64,000 nucleotides of DNA, from contig JBBSEX010000015.1 of assembly GCA_038239345.1 (NCBI GenBank), positions 1 to 64,000 of the forward strand. The letters run 5' to 3'. The stretch is from JBBSEX01 sp038239345 (GTDB taxonomy: Bacteria; Acidobacteriota; Terriglobia; Bryobacterales; Bryobacteraceae). Of this stretch, positions 25,323-33,134 are shown piece by piece. The translations under genes were made by a program, and so were the position numbers. How positions within the stretch are numbered: position 1 is the stretch's first letter; every line of letters begins with the position of its first letter. Under the pieces are notes generated by a model. That model had not been told where the DNA came from. It searched no databases and was given only the letters and a program-made list of their open reading frames with translations.

Positions 25323-26423
25323 TTAACCCTTGCCCCGGAAGAGAAACACTAATTCGATGATCAGAATCGCCACAACCATCAATTCCAGAACAAAGGTGCG
25401 GGCCTCATGAAATTCATTCACCATCGAGTCATACAACTCGCCGGCGATGCGTAGCTTTTCCACCACCAGATTGCGGTAATCGGGCACTCCGATTTTGGCG
25501 GCAGCCATCCTGTATAGACGAGCGTAATACATGTCGCTCAAAAACTTGATGGCATTGTCGGTTCGCTCGGTGAGTTCGGTGACATCGAGGCGGATCGTAT
25601 TCAACTGGGCGGCCTCACGGGCAAACCGCCAGCGCGAAAAGACGCCGCGTTGATGCTCGAGCGATTTATAAACCTGCGAAAGAACACGCGTCAGAAGGTC
25701 GTCATAAACGCGGAATTCCAGTAACTGCGCGTTGGCGTATCCCAGCAGTTGCACGCCGGGAGCGGCGCTTTCCGGAGTGTCGTAGATGAAGGCCGCTATC
25801 CAGCCGGCTACCACCAAATCCGTCGGATAGTACGACATGCTGGATTGCAAAGCTTCCTGCTGCTCCCTGGAGGATAACGGCAGGTGTTCGCCGCGAACGA
25901 TCTGCGCTAGCGCCGCCCCACGTTCGGAAAGCAGACGGGACGCGAGCAAGGGCTCACCGGCTTCATCCCGCGCGTCGGAGAGCTGCACGATATAGTAATC
26001 TTCGCTGAGCCAGGCGTCGTTTGGCTTGATCAGGCAGGTTTTCAAACGATCGATATGACGGTGCACCAGCTCCAAAACTTTCCGTTCCAGTTCGGGGGCG
26101 CGGCTCCAGTGGCTGGACAAGCGGACTAGCGTGTCCCAATCGCTCTGAAACTGCCACTGCAGCTCAACGCTGACCACGCCGTAATCGAAATACTTCAGGT
26201 AGCCGCGAAAAACCTCGCCGGTATCCATACGGATTTCGCCGGCGGTTTCGGTAGCCGGTGCGCGTTCAAAGCGGACATAATCGGGGGTGGGATGGCGAAA
26301 GGAAGGCTCGCGGCCCGGAGGCTCGATTCCGGAAAATTTCCGTACCAGCCCAAGGTCGATTTCTTCGGCGACATCATAGAGAATCAAAACCCAGAAAAAT
26401 CCACCCAGGGATTGTTCGGCCAT
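25323..26423 (-). CDS. Unknown C-tail-anchored protein (RMD1/DUF155-like?)
   Basis: The 366-residue protein is mainly helical and acidic, with a single membrane helix at the very end (VLELMVVAILIIELVFLF) and a short basic tail. This layout, with a long soluble body, a helical stretch and a C-terminal anchor ending in an IE-rich helix, recalls the RMD1/DUF155 family, but I did not see a decisive motif. It starts 2 bp after the YbgC-type thioesterase stop, so both are probably co-transcribed. Confidence 0.6.
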   Translation of the reverse strand: MAEQSLGGFFWVLILYDVAEEIDLGLVRKFSGIEPPGREPSFRHPTPDYVRFERAPATETAGEIRMDTGEVFRGYLKYFDYGVVSVELQWQFQSDWDTLVRLSSHWSRAPELERKVLELVHRHIDRLKTCLIKPNDAWLSEDYYIVQLSDARDEAGEPLLASRLLSERGAALAQIVRGEHLPLSSREQQEALQSSMSYYPTDLVVAGWIAAFIYDTPESAAPGVQLLGYANAQLLEFRVYDDLLTRVLSQVYKSLEHQRGVFSRWRFAREAAQLNTIRLDVTELTERTDNAIKFLSDMYYARLYRMAAAKIGVPDYRNLVVEKLRIAGELYDSMVNEFHEARTFVLELMVVAILIIELVFLFRGKG

Positions 26424-26424
26424 A

Positions 26425-26832
26425 TCAGATCTTCATTCCGAAGGCGGCTCGATATTCAGCGGGCAGTTTCTTCGGTTTCATGTCGCGGCCGCAAAAAATA
26501 TGTTTCGTTTCACCCGTGGCTACCAGCCGGCCAGACGAAGTTTCGCGCATTTCATATTGGAAGCGGATGGCGCGAGGATTAGGTGCTTCCACCCAAGATT
26601 TGATTGTGATCTCCTCGTCATAGCGGGCCGGCGACAGATAGCGGCATTGCGATTCGACCACCGCCAGCAGGATTCCCGCTTCAATTTCCAGATCGCGATA
26701 TTGGACGCCGGCCGCCCGGCAGAACTCGACCCGCCCAACCTCCATCCAGACCAGATAATTGGCATAGTAAACGACACCCATCTGGTCGGTCTCGGCATAG
26801 CGTACACGCAGCCGGGTTTCATGAGCAAGCAT
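26425..26832 (-). CDS. YbgC-like acyl-CoA thioesterase
   Basis: A 135-residue hotdog-fold enzyme of the 4-hydroxybenzoyl-CoA thioesterase/YbgC group. The signature VRYAETDQMGVVYYANYLVWME, read here as YAETDQMG then VYYANYL, contains the catalytic aspartate. It hydrolyses short acyl-CoA thioesters, and in the Tol-Pal context YbgC accompanies envelope functions, but no tol genes are nearby. It is divergent from the MoaD-MoaE fusion, with 75 bp between. Confidence 0.9.
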   Translation of the reverse strand: MLAHETRLRVRYAETDQMGVVYYANYLVWMEVGRVEFCRAAGVQYRDLEIEAGILLAVVESQCRYLSPARYDEEITIKSWVEAPNPRAIRFQYEMRETSSGRLVATGETKHIFCGRDMKPKKLPAEYRAAFGMKI

Positions 26833-26892
26833 TCTTTTATTGTCGGTTAGAATCCGCCTTGCTGAAACCGGAATCGAGGCGGATCAGTCTGT

Positions 26893-26898
26893 TACTAT
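26893..26898 (+). promoter_or_regulatory. Probable -10 box of the moaD-moaE fusion gene
   Basis: TACTAT lies 9 bp before the GTG start at 26908. No clear -35 box is seen. Confidence 0.4.
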
Positions 26899-26907
26899 GA
26901 CACTCAA

Positions 26908-27639
26908 GTGCGAATCAAAGTCTTGTTTTTCGGGATGTTAAAGGATATTACCGGGCGCGCGGAAGAGCTTGTCGAACTTCCCGAAGGCAGCCGCGTGGAC
27001 GGGGTTTTCGAGCATTACGCGGCGCAATTTCCCAGGCTGCGGGATGTAAAGGCAAGCGTCGTCTTTGCCCGCAATCACCAATTTTCACCGGGATCGACAT
27101 TGCTGACGGAAGGCGACGAAATAGCTTTTTTGCCGCCGGTCAGCGGGGGCAGCGGCGCTATTTTCACGCAGCACATCACGGAAGATGCGGGACACTTTTT
27201 CGCCCTTACGCGGCACCCGATCGACAGCGCATCCTTATCGCGGCAAATCGTGAGCGGTAGTGACGGCGCCATCGTCGTATTTGAAGGCGTGGTACGCGAC
27301 AATACCAAGGGCCGGAGCACGCAGTTCCTGGATTATGAATGCTACGAAGCCATGGCTATCCAGACCATAGCGGCTATCGGACGGGAGATTGCCGGCTCGT
27401 ATGCGATTGGGCGAATCGCCATGGTACACCGCCTGGGGCGGATGGCGATTGGAGAAGGAAGCGTCGTGATTGTTGTCACAGCGCCACATCGGCGCCCGGC
27501 TTTTGAAGCCTCTCTGGAAGCGATTGACCGCTTGAAGCGATTGGTCCCTATCTGGAAAAAAGAGTATTTCGCAGATGGGGAAGTCTGGGTGGAAGGCGAA
27601 TGGGACCAGTCGGTGCTGCAGTCCGCGCCGCCCCGGTAA
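26908..27639 (+). CDS. Fused molybdopterin synthase (MoaD-MoaE, MoaX-like)
   Basis: Residues 1-81 are MoaD, a ubiquitin-like sulfur carrier ending in PPVSGG at residues 76-81. Residues from about 92 are MoaE, the catalytic subunit, with FEGVVRD, MVHRLGRMAIGE and PIWKKEYF carrying the catalytic lysines. Together they insert sulfur into precursor Z to form molybdopterin. The MoaD Gly-Gly must be a free C-terminus to be thiocarboxylated. Here it is followed by SGAIFTQHI, so cleavage after Gly81 is expected, as is known for mycobacterial MoaX. The start is a GTG. The next gene overlaps the stop (TAATG). Other moa genes are not in the window. Confidence 0.93.
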   Translation: MRIKVLFFGMLKDITGRAEELVELPEGSRVDGVFEHYAAQFPRLRDVKASVVFARNHQFSPGSTLLTEGDEIAFLPPVSGGSGAIFTQHITEDAGHFFALTRHPIDSASLSRQIVSGSDGAIVVFEGVVRDNTKGRSTQFLDYECYEAMAIQTIAAIGREIAGSYAIGRIAMVHRLGRMAIGEGSVVIVVTAPHRRPAFEASLEAIDRLKRLVPIWKKEYFADGEVWVEGEWDQSVLQSAPPR

Positions 27640-28553
27640 TGTGGCGCCGCGCAATACTGGCGATGTTGTTCGGCGGGATTGCCGCGGCACAGCCATCGCC
27701 CGTCATCCGCGTGGACGTGAAACTGGTGCGGGTGCTGGTGAGCGTCAAGGATTCGATCGGCAATCATGTGGGCTCGATAAGCCGCGATCAGTTTCACGTC
27801 TTCGATAGCGGCGTCGAACAGGATATTGCGGTCTTTGAGCGCCAGACCGTGATTCCTCTTTCGATAGCGCTGCTGGTGGACATCAGCGGATCGACGGCGA
27901 AGGATCTGCACTATGAGATCGATTCGGTGACCCACTTTCTGAGAACGACATTCGGAGAAGGCAACTCCGACGATACCGTGGCGCTCTACACATTCAACTG
28001 GCAGGTGTCGTTGAACAACGGATTCAACCGCAATGCATCGCGCATGGAGAGATCGCTGCGGGAAGTTCATCCCGAAGGCGGCACGTCGTTATACGACGCC
28101 ATCTATTTGGCCGCGCGCGATCTGGAGCGGCGCGATGGCCGGCACGTGATCGTGGTGGTGACCGATGGCGGCGATACCACCAGCACCAAGAACTATCATC
28201 AGGCGTTGGAATCGGTTCAGATGTCCGATACCGTGATGTATCCCATTCTGGTGATGCCGATTACAAATATGGCGGGCCGCAACATCGGTGGAGAGAACGC
28301 TTTGACGACGCTTGCCGCTTCCACTGGCGGGCGGGTGTTTCTGCCTACGATAGGGGCCCAGCTTGACGCGGCCTTTGCGGCGATTCTGCGTGATTTGCGA
28401 ACCCAGTATCTGATTGGTTACTACCCTAAGGAATTGCCCGCGTCGCGATCGCGCTTTCATCCAATTCGGGTGGAATTACCGCGTCCGGATTTGCGGGTTT
28501 CGGCGCGAAGCGGCTACTATGGAGATTCATCAGCCGAACGAAATAGCCGTTAA
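27639..28553 (+). CDS. Exported VWA protein (acidobacterial VWFA-related)
   Basis: A signal peptide (MWRRAILAMLFGGIAAAQ) precedes a VWA domain of the kind common in Acidobacteria. VKLVRVLVSVKDSIGNHVG opens the domain-preceding strand. The metal-ion site is LVDISGSTAKD (DxSxS), with the further MIDAS acidic and threonine residues in GGTSLYDA and VTDGGDTTS. The C-terminal segment has YLIGYYPKELP. It probably binds proteins through a divalent metal. The ATG at 27639 is chosen because it gives a clean signal peptide and couples to the moaD-moaE stop; an ATG at 27600 would overlap by 40 bp. Confidence 0.9.
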   Translation: MWRRAILAMLFGGIAAAQPSPVIRVDVKLVRVLVSVKDSIGNHVGSISRDQFHVFDSGVEQDIAVFERQTVIPLSIALLVDISGSTAKDLHYEIDSVTHFLRTTFGEGNSDDTVALYTFNWQVSLNNGFNRNASRMERSLREVHPEGGTSLYDAIYLAARDLERRDGRHVIVVVTDGGDTTSTKNYHQALESVQMSDTVMYPILVMPITNMAGRNIGGENALTTLAASTGGRVFLPTIGAQLDAAFAAILRDLRTQYLIGYYPKELPASRSRFHPIRVELPRPDLRVSARSGYYGDSSAERNSR

Positions 28554-28557
28554 CTTC

Positions 28558-28812
28558 ATGGCCGTCAAACTCACAAAGCCGAAGCCGAAACCGAAGGTTC
28601 AGGAACAGACTTTCGAAGAGGTGAAGTATTTGAAGCGTCTGATTGAGGGCGCGACGCCGGTGTGCATTCGATTGAAAAACAATGAAGAGGTTACCGGCGT
28701 GATTGAATTTTACGATACGAGTTTTATCCGCGTCACCCGCCTGGGCAACCCGAATCTGTTTCTGTTTAAGCACGACATCAAATACTTGTATGAAGTGCCA
28801 GCTGTAAAATAA
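28558..28812 (+). CDS. Hfq/LSm-like small protein
   Basis: An 84-residue protein with a lysine/proline-rich N-terminus (KPKPKPKVQEQ) and a core that fits the Sm fold: IRLKNNEEVTGVIEFYDTSF as the Sm1-like strand set, and LFLFKHDIKYL in the place of the YKHAI segment of Hfq. It may be a divergent Hfq that pairs small RNAs with mRNAs. The start is uncertain: an ATG at 28519 would overlap the VWA gene by 35 bp, while the one at 28558 follows its stop. The gene lies 3 bp before the inositol monophosphatase gene. Confidence 0.7.
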   Translation: MAVKLTKPKPKPKVQEQTFEEVKYLKRLIEGATPVCIRLKNNEEVTGVIEFYDTSFIRVTRLGNPNLFLFKHDIKYLYEVPAVK

Positions 28813-28815
28813 CCC

Positions 28816-29631
28816 TTGGCTTCCTATTTAGACACCAGCATCGCAATCGCCCGTGAAGCGGGAGCCCTTCTCTCGGAATTTCTGGAACGGCGCATCGGTT
28901 TTGAATTGAAGGGCGAATACGACCTGGTGACCGAAGCCGACCGGTCTTCGGAAAAGCTGATTGTCGAACGCCTGCGGGCCCAATTTCCCGACCACAATAT
29001 CGTGGCCGAGGAAGGCGGCGGGTTTATCAGCGATTCGGAATATTGCTGGTATGTGGATCCACTGGATGGGACCACTAACTTCGCGCATGGTTTTCCGGTT
29101 TTCAACGTGACGATGGCTTTAGAGAAAAAGGGCGAGATGATCGCTGGCGTCGTCTTCGATCCCACTCGCAATGAGATGTTCGCGGCGGAAAAAGGCGGCG
29201 GCGCGACGCTCAATGGGAAGCCGATTCACGTCTCGGCGGCGAAGCGCCTGGAGGATAGTCTGGTGGCCACCGGCTTCCCCAGCCAGAAACGTCACGCGAA
29301 TGTAAACGTGTACTTTTATTATCAATTGGCGATGGTGACGCACGGAGTACGGCGCGCCGGATCGGCGGCGATCGACCTGGCTTACGTCGCCAACGGACGC
29401 TTGGATGCCTTCTGGGAATTCGGACTTAAGCCGTGGGACCTGGCGGCCGGACGTCTGCTAATTACCGAGGCGGGCGGCACCTATTCCGATATGGATGGCC
29501 TGCCGCACAGCCTTCGCGGCCCCCACTTGTTAGCCGACAATGGGTTGATTCACGCCCAAATATTGGCTTTGTTTGAAGAGATTTTCCAGGGCCAGATCCG
29601 CTATCCGCTGCCGCTAATCGGGCGCGGCTAA
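28816..29631 (+). CDS. Inositol-1-monophosphatase family protein
   Basis: The 271-residue protein has the metal-binding motifs of the family: VAEEGGGF (first metal acid), DPLDGTTNFAHGFP, and WDLAAGRLLITEAGG near residue 220. It dephosphorylates inositol phosphate or a related sugar phosphate with magnesium. The start is a TTG, 3 bp after the Hfq-like gene stop, so translation is probably coupled. SuhB-like roles in transcription are known for some members but cannot be inferred here. Confidence 0.93.
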   Translation: MASYLDTSIAIAREAGALLSEFLERRIGFELKGEYDLVTEADRSSEKLIVERLRAQFPDHNIVAEEGGGFISDSEYCWYVDPLDGTTNFAHGFPVFNVTMALEKKGEMIAGVVFDPTRNEMFAAEKGGGATLNGKPIHVSAAKRLEDSLVATGFPSQKRHANVNVYFYYQLAMVTHGVRRAGSAAIDLAYVANGRLDAFWEFGLKPWDLAAGRLLITEAGGTYSDMDGLPHSLRGPHLLADNGLIHAQILALFEEIFQGQIRYPLPLIGRG

Positions 29632-29737
29632 GGCGTTTACCTATTCCGGGGCATAGAATTGCGCGAGTTTCAGCACCGGTTTCAGACCGCTCTCTCCTTT
29701 ACTTTCAAACATATAAGATGCTACTCTCAGTATCTTA

Positions 29738-31042
29738 ATGCGAACTGTCGACCTCATCCACCGTAAGCGCGACGGCGAAGAATTGTCCGCCGAAGAAATC
29801 GCCCACATTGTCGAGGGTTACACCCGCAATGAGATTCCCGATTATCAAATTTCGGCGTTCCTGATGGCGGTATTTTTCTCCGGCATGTCCGATCGGGAAG
29901 TAAGCGCGTTGACCGATTCGATGTTGAAATCGGGGGAAATCGTCGACCTTTCAGACATCCCCGGGATCAAGGTGGATAAACACTCGACGGGCGGCGTAGG
30001 CGACAAAACCAGCCTGATCTCGGCTCCGATTGCGGCTGCGGCGGGCGTGATTGTACCGATGATTTCCGGCCGCGCGCTGGGCCATACGGGCGGGACGCTG
30101 GATAAGCTGGAATCCATTCCAGGATTTCGGACCGACCTGACGATTGAGGAATTCAAAGCGCAACTGGCGAAGATGAAGCTGGCGTTTATCGGCCAGACGC
30201 CGCAGGTTGCGCCCGCCGACGGTAAGCTATATTCCTTGCGCGATGCCACAGCTACGGTGGAATCGATTCCGCTGATCGCTTCTTCGATCATGTCGAAAAA
30301 ATTGGCCGTCGGCCTGGATGCTTTGGTGCTGGATGTAAAGGTCGGGTCTGGCGCATTTATGAAGCGCCAAGTGGATGCCCGGCGACTGGCGCAGATGATG
30401 GTTGGTATCGGCCGGCGGATGGATAAACGGGTCCAGGCGCTGATCACCGACATGAACCAGCCGCTGGGTTACGCGATCGGCAACGCGCTGGAAGTGATGG
30501 AAGTCTCGCAGACGCTGCAGAATGTCGGGCCCACCGATCTAACGCGCATCTCGCTTGAACTGGCCGCGCGGATGATCTTCCTCGGCAAGATTACCAAAAC
30601 CCTGGACGAAGCGCGCGAACTGGCGCAACAGAAGCTGCTGGATGGCTCAGGCTACCGCAAGTTCAAGGAAGTGATCGCGGCCCAGGGCGGAGATCCGAAG
30701 GTGCTGGACAAGTTTGAACTGCTGCCGAATGCCACCGGCGCGCGGGATATCTTGTCGCCGCGGGCGGGGTACGTCAGCGCGATCGACGCCGAGTACATCG
30801 GCATGGCTTCGTCGATGATCGGGGCTGGACGCGATACCAAGGAAGATTCCATCGATCCGGCGGTGGGCGTAATTTTGGAAGTGAAGGTCGGCCAAAAGGT
30901 AGATCAAGGGGCCGTTCTCTGCCGCTTGTATTACACCAGTGAAGACCGGTTGGAAGACGCCGATCAATTGATTGAAGATGCCTTCCGCATTTCGGCCGCG
31001 GCTCCCGACGAACGACAACTGATTCTGGAAGTGGTAGGCTAA
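29738..31042 (+). CDS. Pyrimidine-nucleoside (thymidine) phosphorylase
   Basis: This 434-residue enzyme cleaves thymidine, deoxyuridine or uridine with phosphate into base and (deoxy)ribose-1-phosphate. The phosphate-binding signature KHSTGGVGDKTSL is near residue 82, with SGRALGHTGGTLDKLESIPG further on and LDVKVGSGAFMK near residue 205. Three domains in the usual order and normal length point to a functional enzyme. It opens a salvage cassette with the transporter and purine phosphorylase that follow within 13 and 6 bp. A TATAAG and a TACTCT lie 20 and 10 bp before the ATG. Confidence 0.95.
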   Translation: MRTVDLIHRKRDGEELSAEEIAHIVEGYTRNEIPDYQISAFLMAVFFSGMSDREVSALTDSMLKSGEIVDLSDIPGIKVDKHSTGGVGDKTSLISAPIAAAAGVIVPMISGRALGHTGGTLDKLESIPGFRTDLTIEEFKAQLAKMKLAFIGQTPQVAPADGKLYSLRDATATVESIPLIASSIMSKKLAVGLDALVLDVKVGSGAFMKRQVDARRLAQMMVGIGRRMDKRVQALITDMNQPLGYAIGNALEVMEVSQTLQNVGPTDLTRISLELAARMIFLGKITKTLDEARELAQQKLLDGSGYRKFKEVIAAQGGDPKVLDKFELLPNATGARDILSPRAGYVSAIDAEYIGMASSMIGAGRDTKEDSIDPAVGVILEVKVGQKVDQGAVLCRLYYTSEDRLEDADQLIEDAFRISAAAPDERQLILEVVG

Positions 31043-31054
31043 TCGCTTACCACC

Positions 31055-32281
31055 ATGGACAGGTTCACCGGCCTTCTGGGCATCGCCGTAATTATGGCGT
31101 GTGCTTACGCGTTTTCGACGGCACGACAGGCGATTAAACCGCGGGTTATTTTCTGGGGTCTGGGTCTACAGTTTGCGTTCGCGTTCATCGTACTGAAGAC
31201 GCGGGCCGGCGAACTATTTCAGGGCGCAAGCGTCGCGGTTAACCATTTGCTCTCTTATGCCGCCGAGGGCAGCAAGTTTGTCTTCGGTGAGAAGCTGGGC
31301 GCGCGAAGCAACGAATTCGGCGTCGTGTTCGCCTTTCAAGTACTGCCCATCGTCATCTTCATCGCGTCCCTTTTCGCCATTCTTTACTACTTCGGCGTGA
31401 TGCAGTTTTTCGTCAGGATAATGGCGTTTGTGATGCTCCGCGTCATGGGCACCAGCGGCGCGGAATCGACGAATGTCGCGGCCAGCATTTTTATGGGGCA
31501 GACCGAGGCCCCGCTGACTATCCGGCCCTTTCTAGCGGGGATGACGCAATCGGAATTGTTTACCGTGATGACCAGCGGCATGGCCCATGTTTCGGGCGCC
31601 GTGATGGCCGCCTATGTGATGATCGCCGGCGTTGAGATAAGGCACCTGTTGACGGCCGTGATCATGACTGCCCCGGCCACTATCATGCTGGCGAAGATGT
31701 TCATGCCGGAAACCGGATCGCCGGAAACCGCGGGCACCGTCAAGATCGAGGTAGAGAAGCCCGGGGTGAACGTAATCGACGCGGCTGCTCGCGGCGCCGG
31801 CGATGGCGTGCAACTGGCGATCAACATCGCGGGCATGCTGATCGCGTTTCTAGGTTTGATCGCGATGGTGAATGGCGTGCTGGGGTGGGTGCATACGCTG
31901 CCGCTGATGGGCTGGTTGCCGCCATCGCTGCAGGGGATTCTGGGCGTGCTTTTTTCCCCCATCGCCTGGCTGCTTGGCGTGAAATATAACGATTGCGCCA
32001 CTATCGGTAATCTGCTGGGCACGCGTCTGATCCTCAATGAATTTGTGGCGTTCGTCGATTTAGGGAAAGTGAAAGCATCGCTCGATCCGCGGTCGTTCAC
32101 GATCGCCACTTATGCTTTATGTGGATTTGCGAACTTAAGCTCGATCGCGATTCAGATTGGTGGAATCGGCGCCTTGGCCCCTTCGCGAAAATCCGATCTC
32201 GCCCGGCTGGGTCTGAAAGCTGTAGCGGCCGGTACGATGGCTAACTTCATGTCGGCCTGCATCGCCGGCATGCTGTTATAG
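31055..32281 (+). CDS. Concentrative nucleoside transporter (NupC/CNT family)
   Basis: A polytopic protein of 408 residues in the CNT family, which imports nucleosides with Na+ or H+. Family motifs include GTSGAESTNVAASIFMGQTEAPL and NEFVAFVDLG near the C-terminus; the first runs from about residue 130 and holds the nucleoside-contact QTEAPL. Its place between two nucleoside phosphorylases shows the role: uptake followed by phosphorolysis. Confidence 0.94.
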   Translation: MDRFTGLLGIAVIMACAYAFSTARQAIKPRVIFWGLGLQFAFAFIVLKTRAGELFQGASVAVNHLLSYAAEGSKFVFGEKLGARSNEFGVVFAFQVLPIVIFIASLFAILYYFGVMQFFVRIMAFVMLRVMGTSGAESTNVAASIFMGQTEAPLTIRPFLAGMTQSELFTVMTSGMAHVSGAVMAAYVMIAGVEIRHLLTAVIMTAPATIMLAKMFMPETGSPETAGTVKIEVEKPGVNVIDAAARGAGDGVQLAINIAGMLIAFLGLIAMVNGVLGWVHTLPLMGWLPPSLQGILGVLFSPIAWLLGVKYNDCATIGNLLGTRLILNEFVAFVDLGKVKASLDPRSFTIATYALCGFANLSSIAIQIGGIGALAPSRKSDLARLGLKAVAAGTMANFMSACIAGMLL

Positions 32282-32287
32282 ATTCCT

Positions 32288-33091
32288 ATGTCAGCCGCCT
32301 ATTCCTATCTTCGTTCCCGCACCGCGATGCAGCCGAGTGTTGGAATTGTTTTGGGAAGCGGCCTGGGCGCGTTCGCCGACGAACTCGACAACCCGATTGA
32401 AATCCCTTACGGCGAAATTCCCGAGTGGCCGCGCTCCACTGCCATCGGGCACGCAGGCAAGCTAGTGTTTGGAAATGTGGGCCAGGTGCAGGTAGTATGC
32501 ATGGCTGGCCGGGTGCACATGTACGAAGGCTATTCGGCGGCGCAGGCGGCCTTCGGCGTACGCCAGTTTGGAAGATTGGGAGTGCAGAGCCTGATCCTTA
32601 CGAATGCGGCGGGCGGTATTAATCTTTCCTACAAGCAGGGCGGCCTTGTTTTAATTTCGGACCACATCAATCTACAGGGCACCAATCCCCTGTTGGGCCC
32701 GAATGACGATTCGCTGGGTCCACGTTTTCCCGATATGTCGGAGGCGTACTCGACGGTTTATCGCGATATGGCCAAACAAGTTGCGGCCGAACTGGGCATT
32801 GAGCTGAACGAGGGCGTCTACGCGGCGATGCTGGGGCCAAGCTACGAAACTCCAGCGGAGATCCGCTATCTGCGGGCCATCGGCGCCGATCTGGTGGGTA
32901 TGTCCACCGTCCCCGAGGCCATCGTCGCCAGCCATATGGGAATGCGCACGCTGGCGATATCGTGCGTTACGAACATGGCGGCGGGTGTGCTTCCGCAAAA
33001 GATCGATCATCAGGAAGTTCTCGACACCGGCGCGCAGGTTCGCGATACTTTGGTGCGCTTGCTGAAGAATGTCATACCGAAACTGACGTAA
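32288..33091 (+). CDS. Purine-nucleoside phosphorylase
   Basis: A class II (trimeric) purine phosphorylase of 267 residues that splits inosine, guanosine and their deoxy forms. GSGLGAFAD binds phosphate at the N-terminus, and AGRVHMYEGY, LTNAAGGIN, GPSYETPAEIR and GMSTVPEAIVASHMG follow in family order. The Glu in SYETP and the Asn in VTNMAAG contact the base. It ends the salvage operon. Phosphopentomutase, needed to feed ribose-1-phosphate into central metabolism, is not in the window. Confidence 0.95.
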   Translation: MSAAYSYLRSRTAMQPSVGIVLGSGLGAFADELDNPIEIPYGEIPEWPRSTAIGHAGKLVFGNVGQVQVVCMAGRVHMYEGYSAAQAAFGVRQFGRLGVQSLILTNAAGGINLSYKQGGLVLISDHINLQGTNPLLGPNDDSLGPRFPDMSEAYSTVYRDMAKQVAAELGIELNEGVYAAMLGPSYETPAEIRYLRAIGADLVGMSTVPEAIVASHMGMRTLAISCVTNMAAGVLPQKIDHQEVLDTGAQVRDTLVRLLKNVIPKLT

Positions 33092-33119
33092 TCCGGTTAA
33101 CCTTTTACGATTCGCAGCG

Positions 33120-33125
33120 TATAGT
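33120..33125 (+). promoter_or_regulatory. -10 box of the second ADOP permease gene (near-leaderless)
   Basis: TATAGT lies 9 bp before the ATG at 33135, with TTAACC 17 bp upstream as a possible -35. The bases between include the palindrome GTCTTAAGAC. No ribosome site is present. Confidence 0.5.
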
Positions 33126-33134
33126 CTTAAGACA

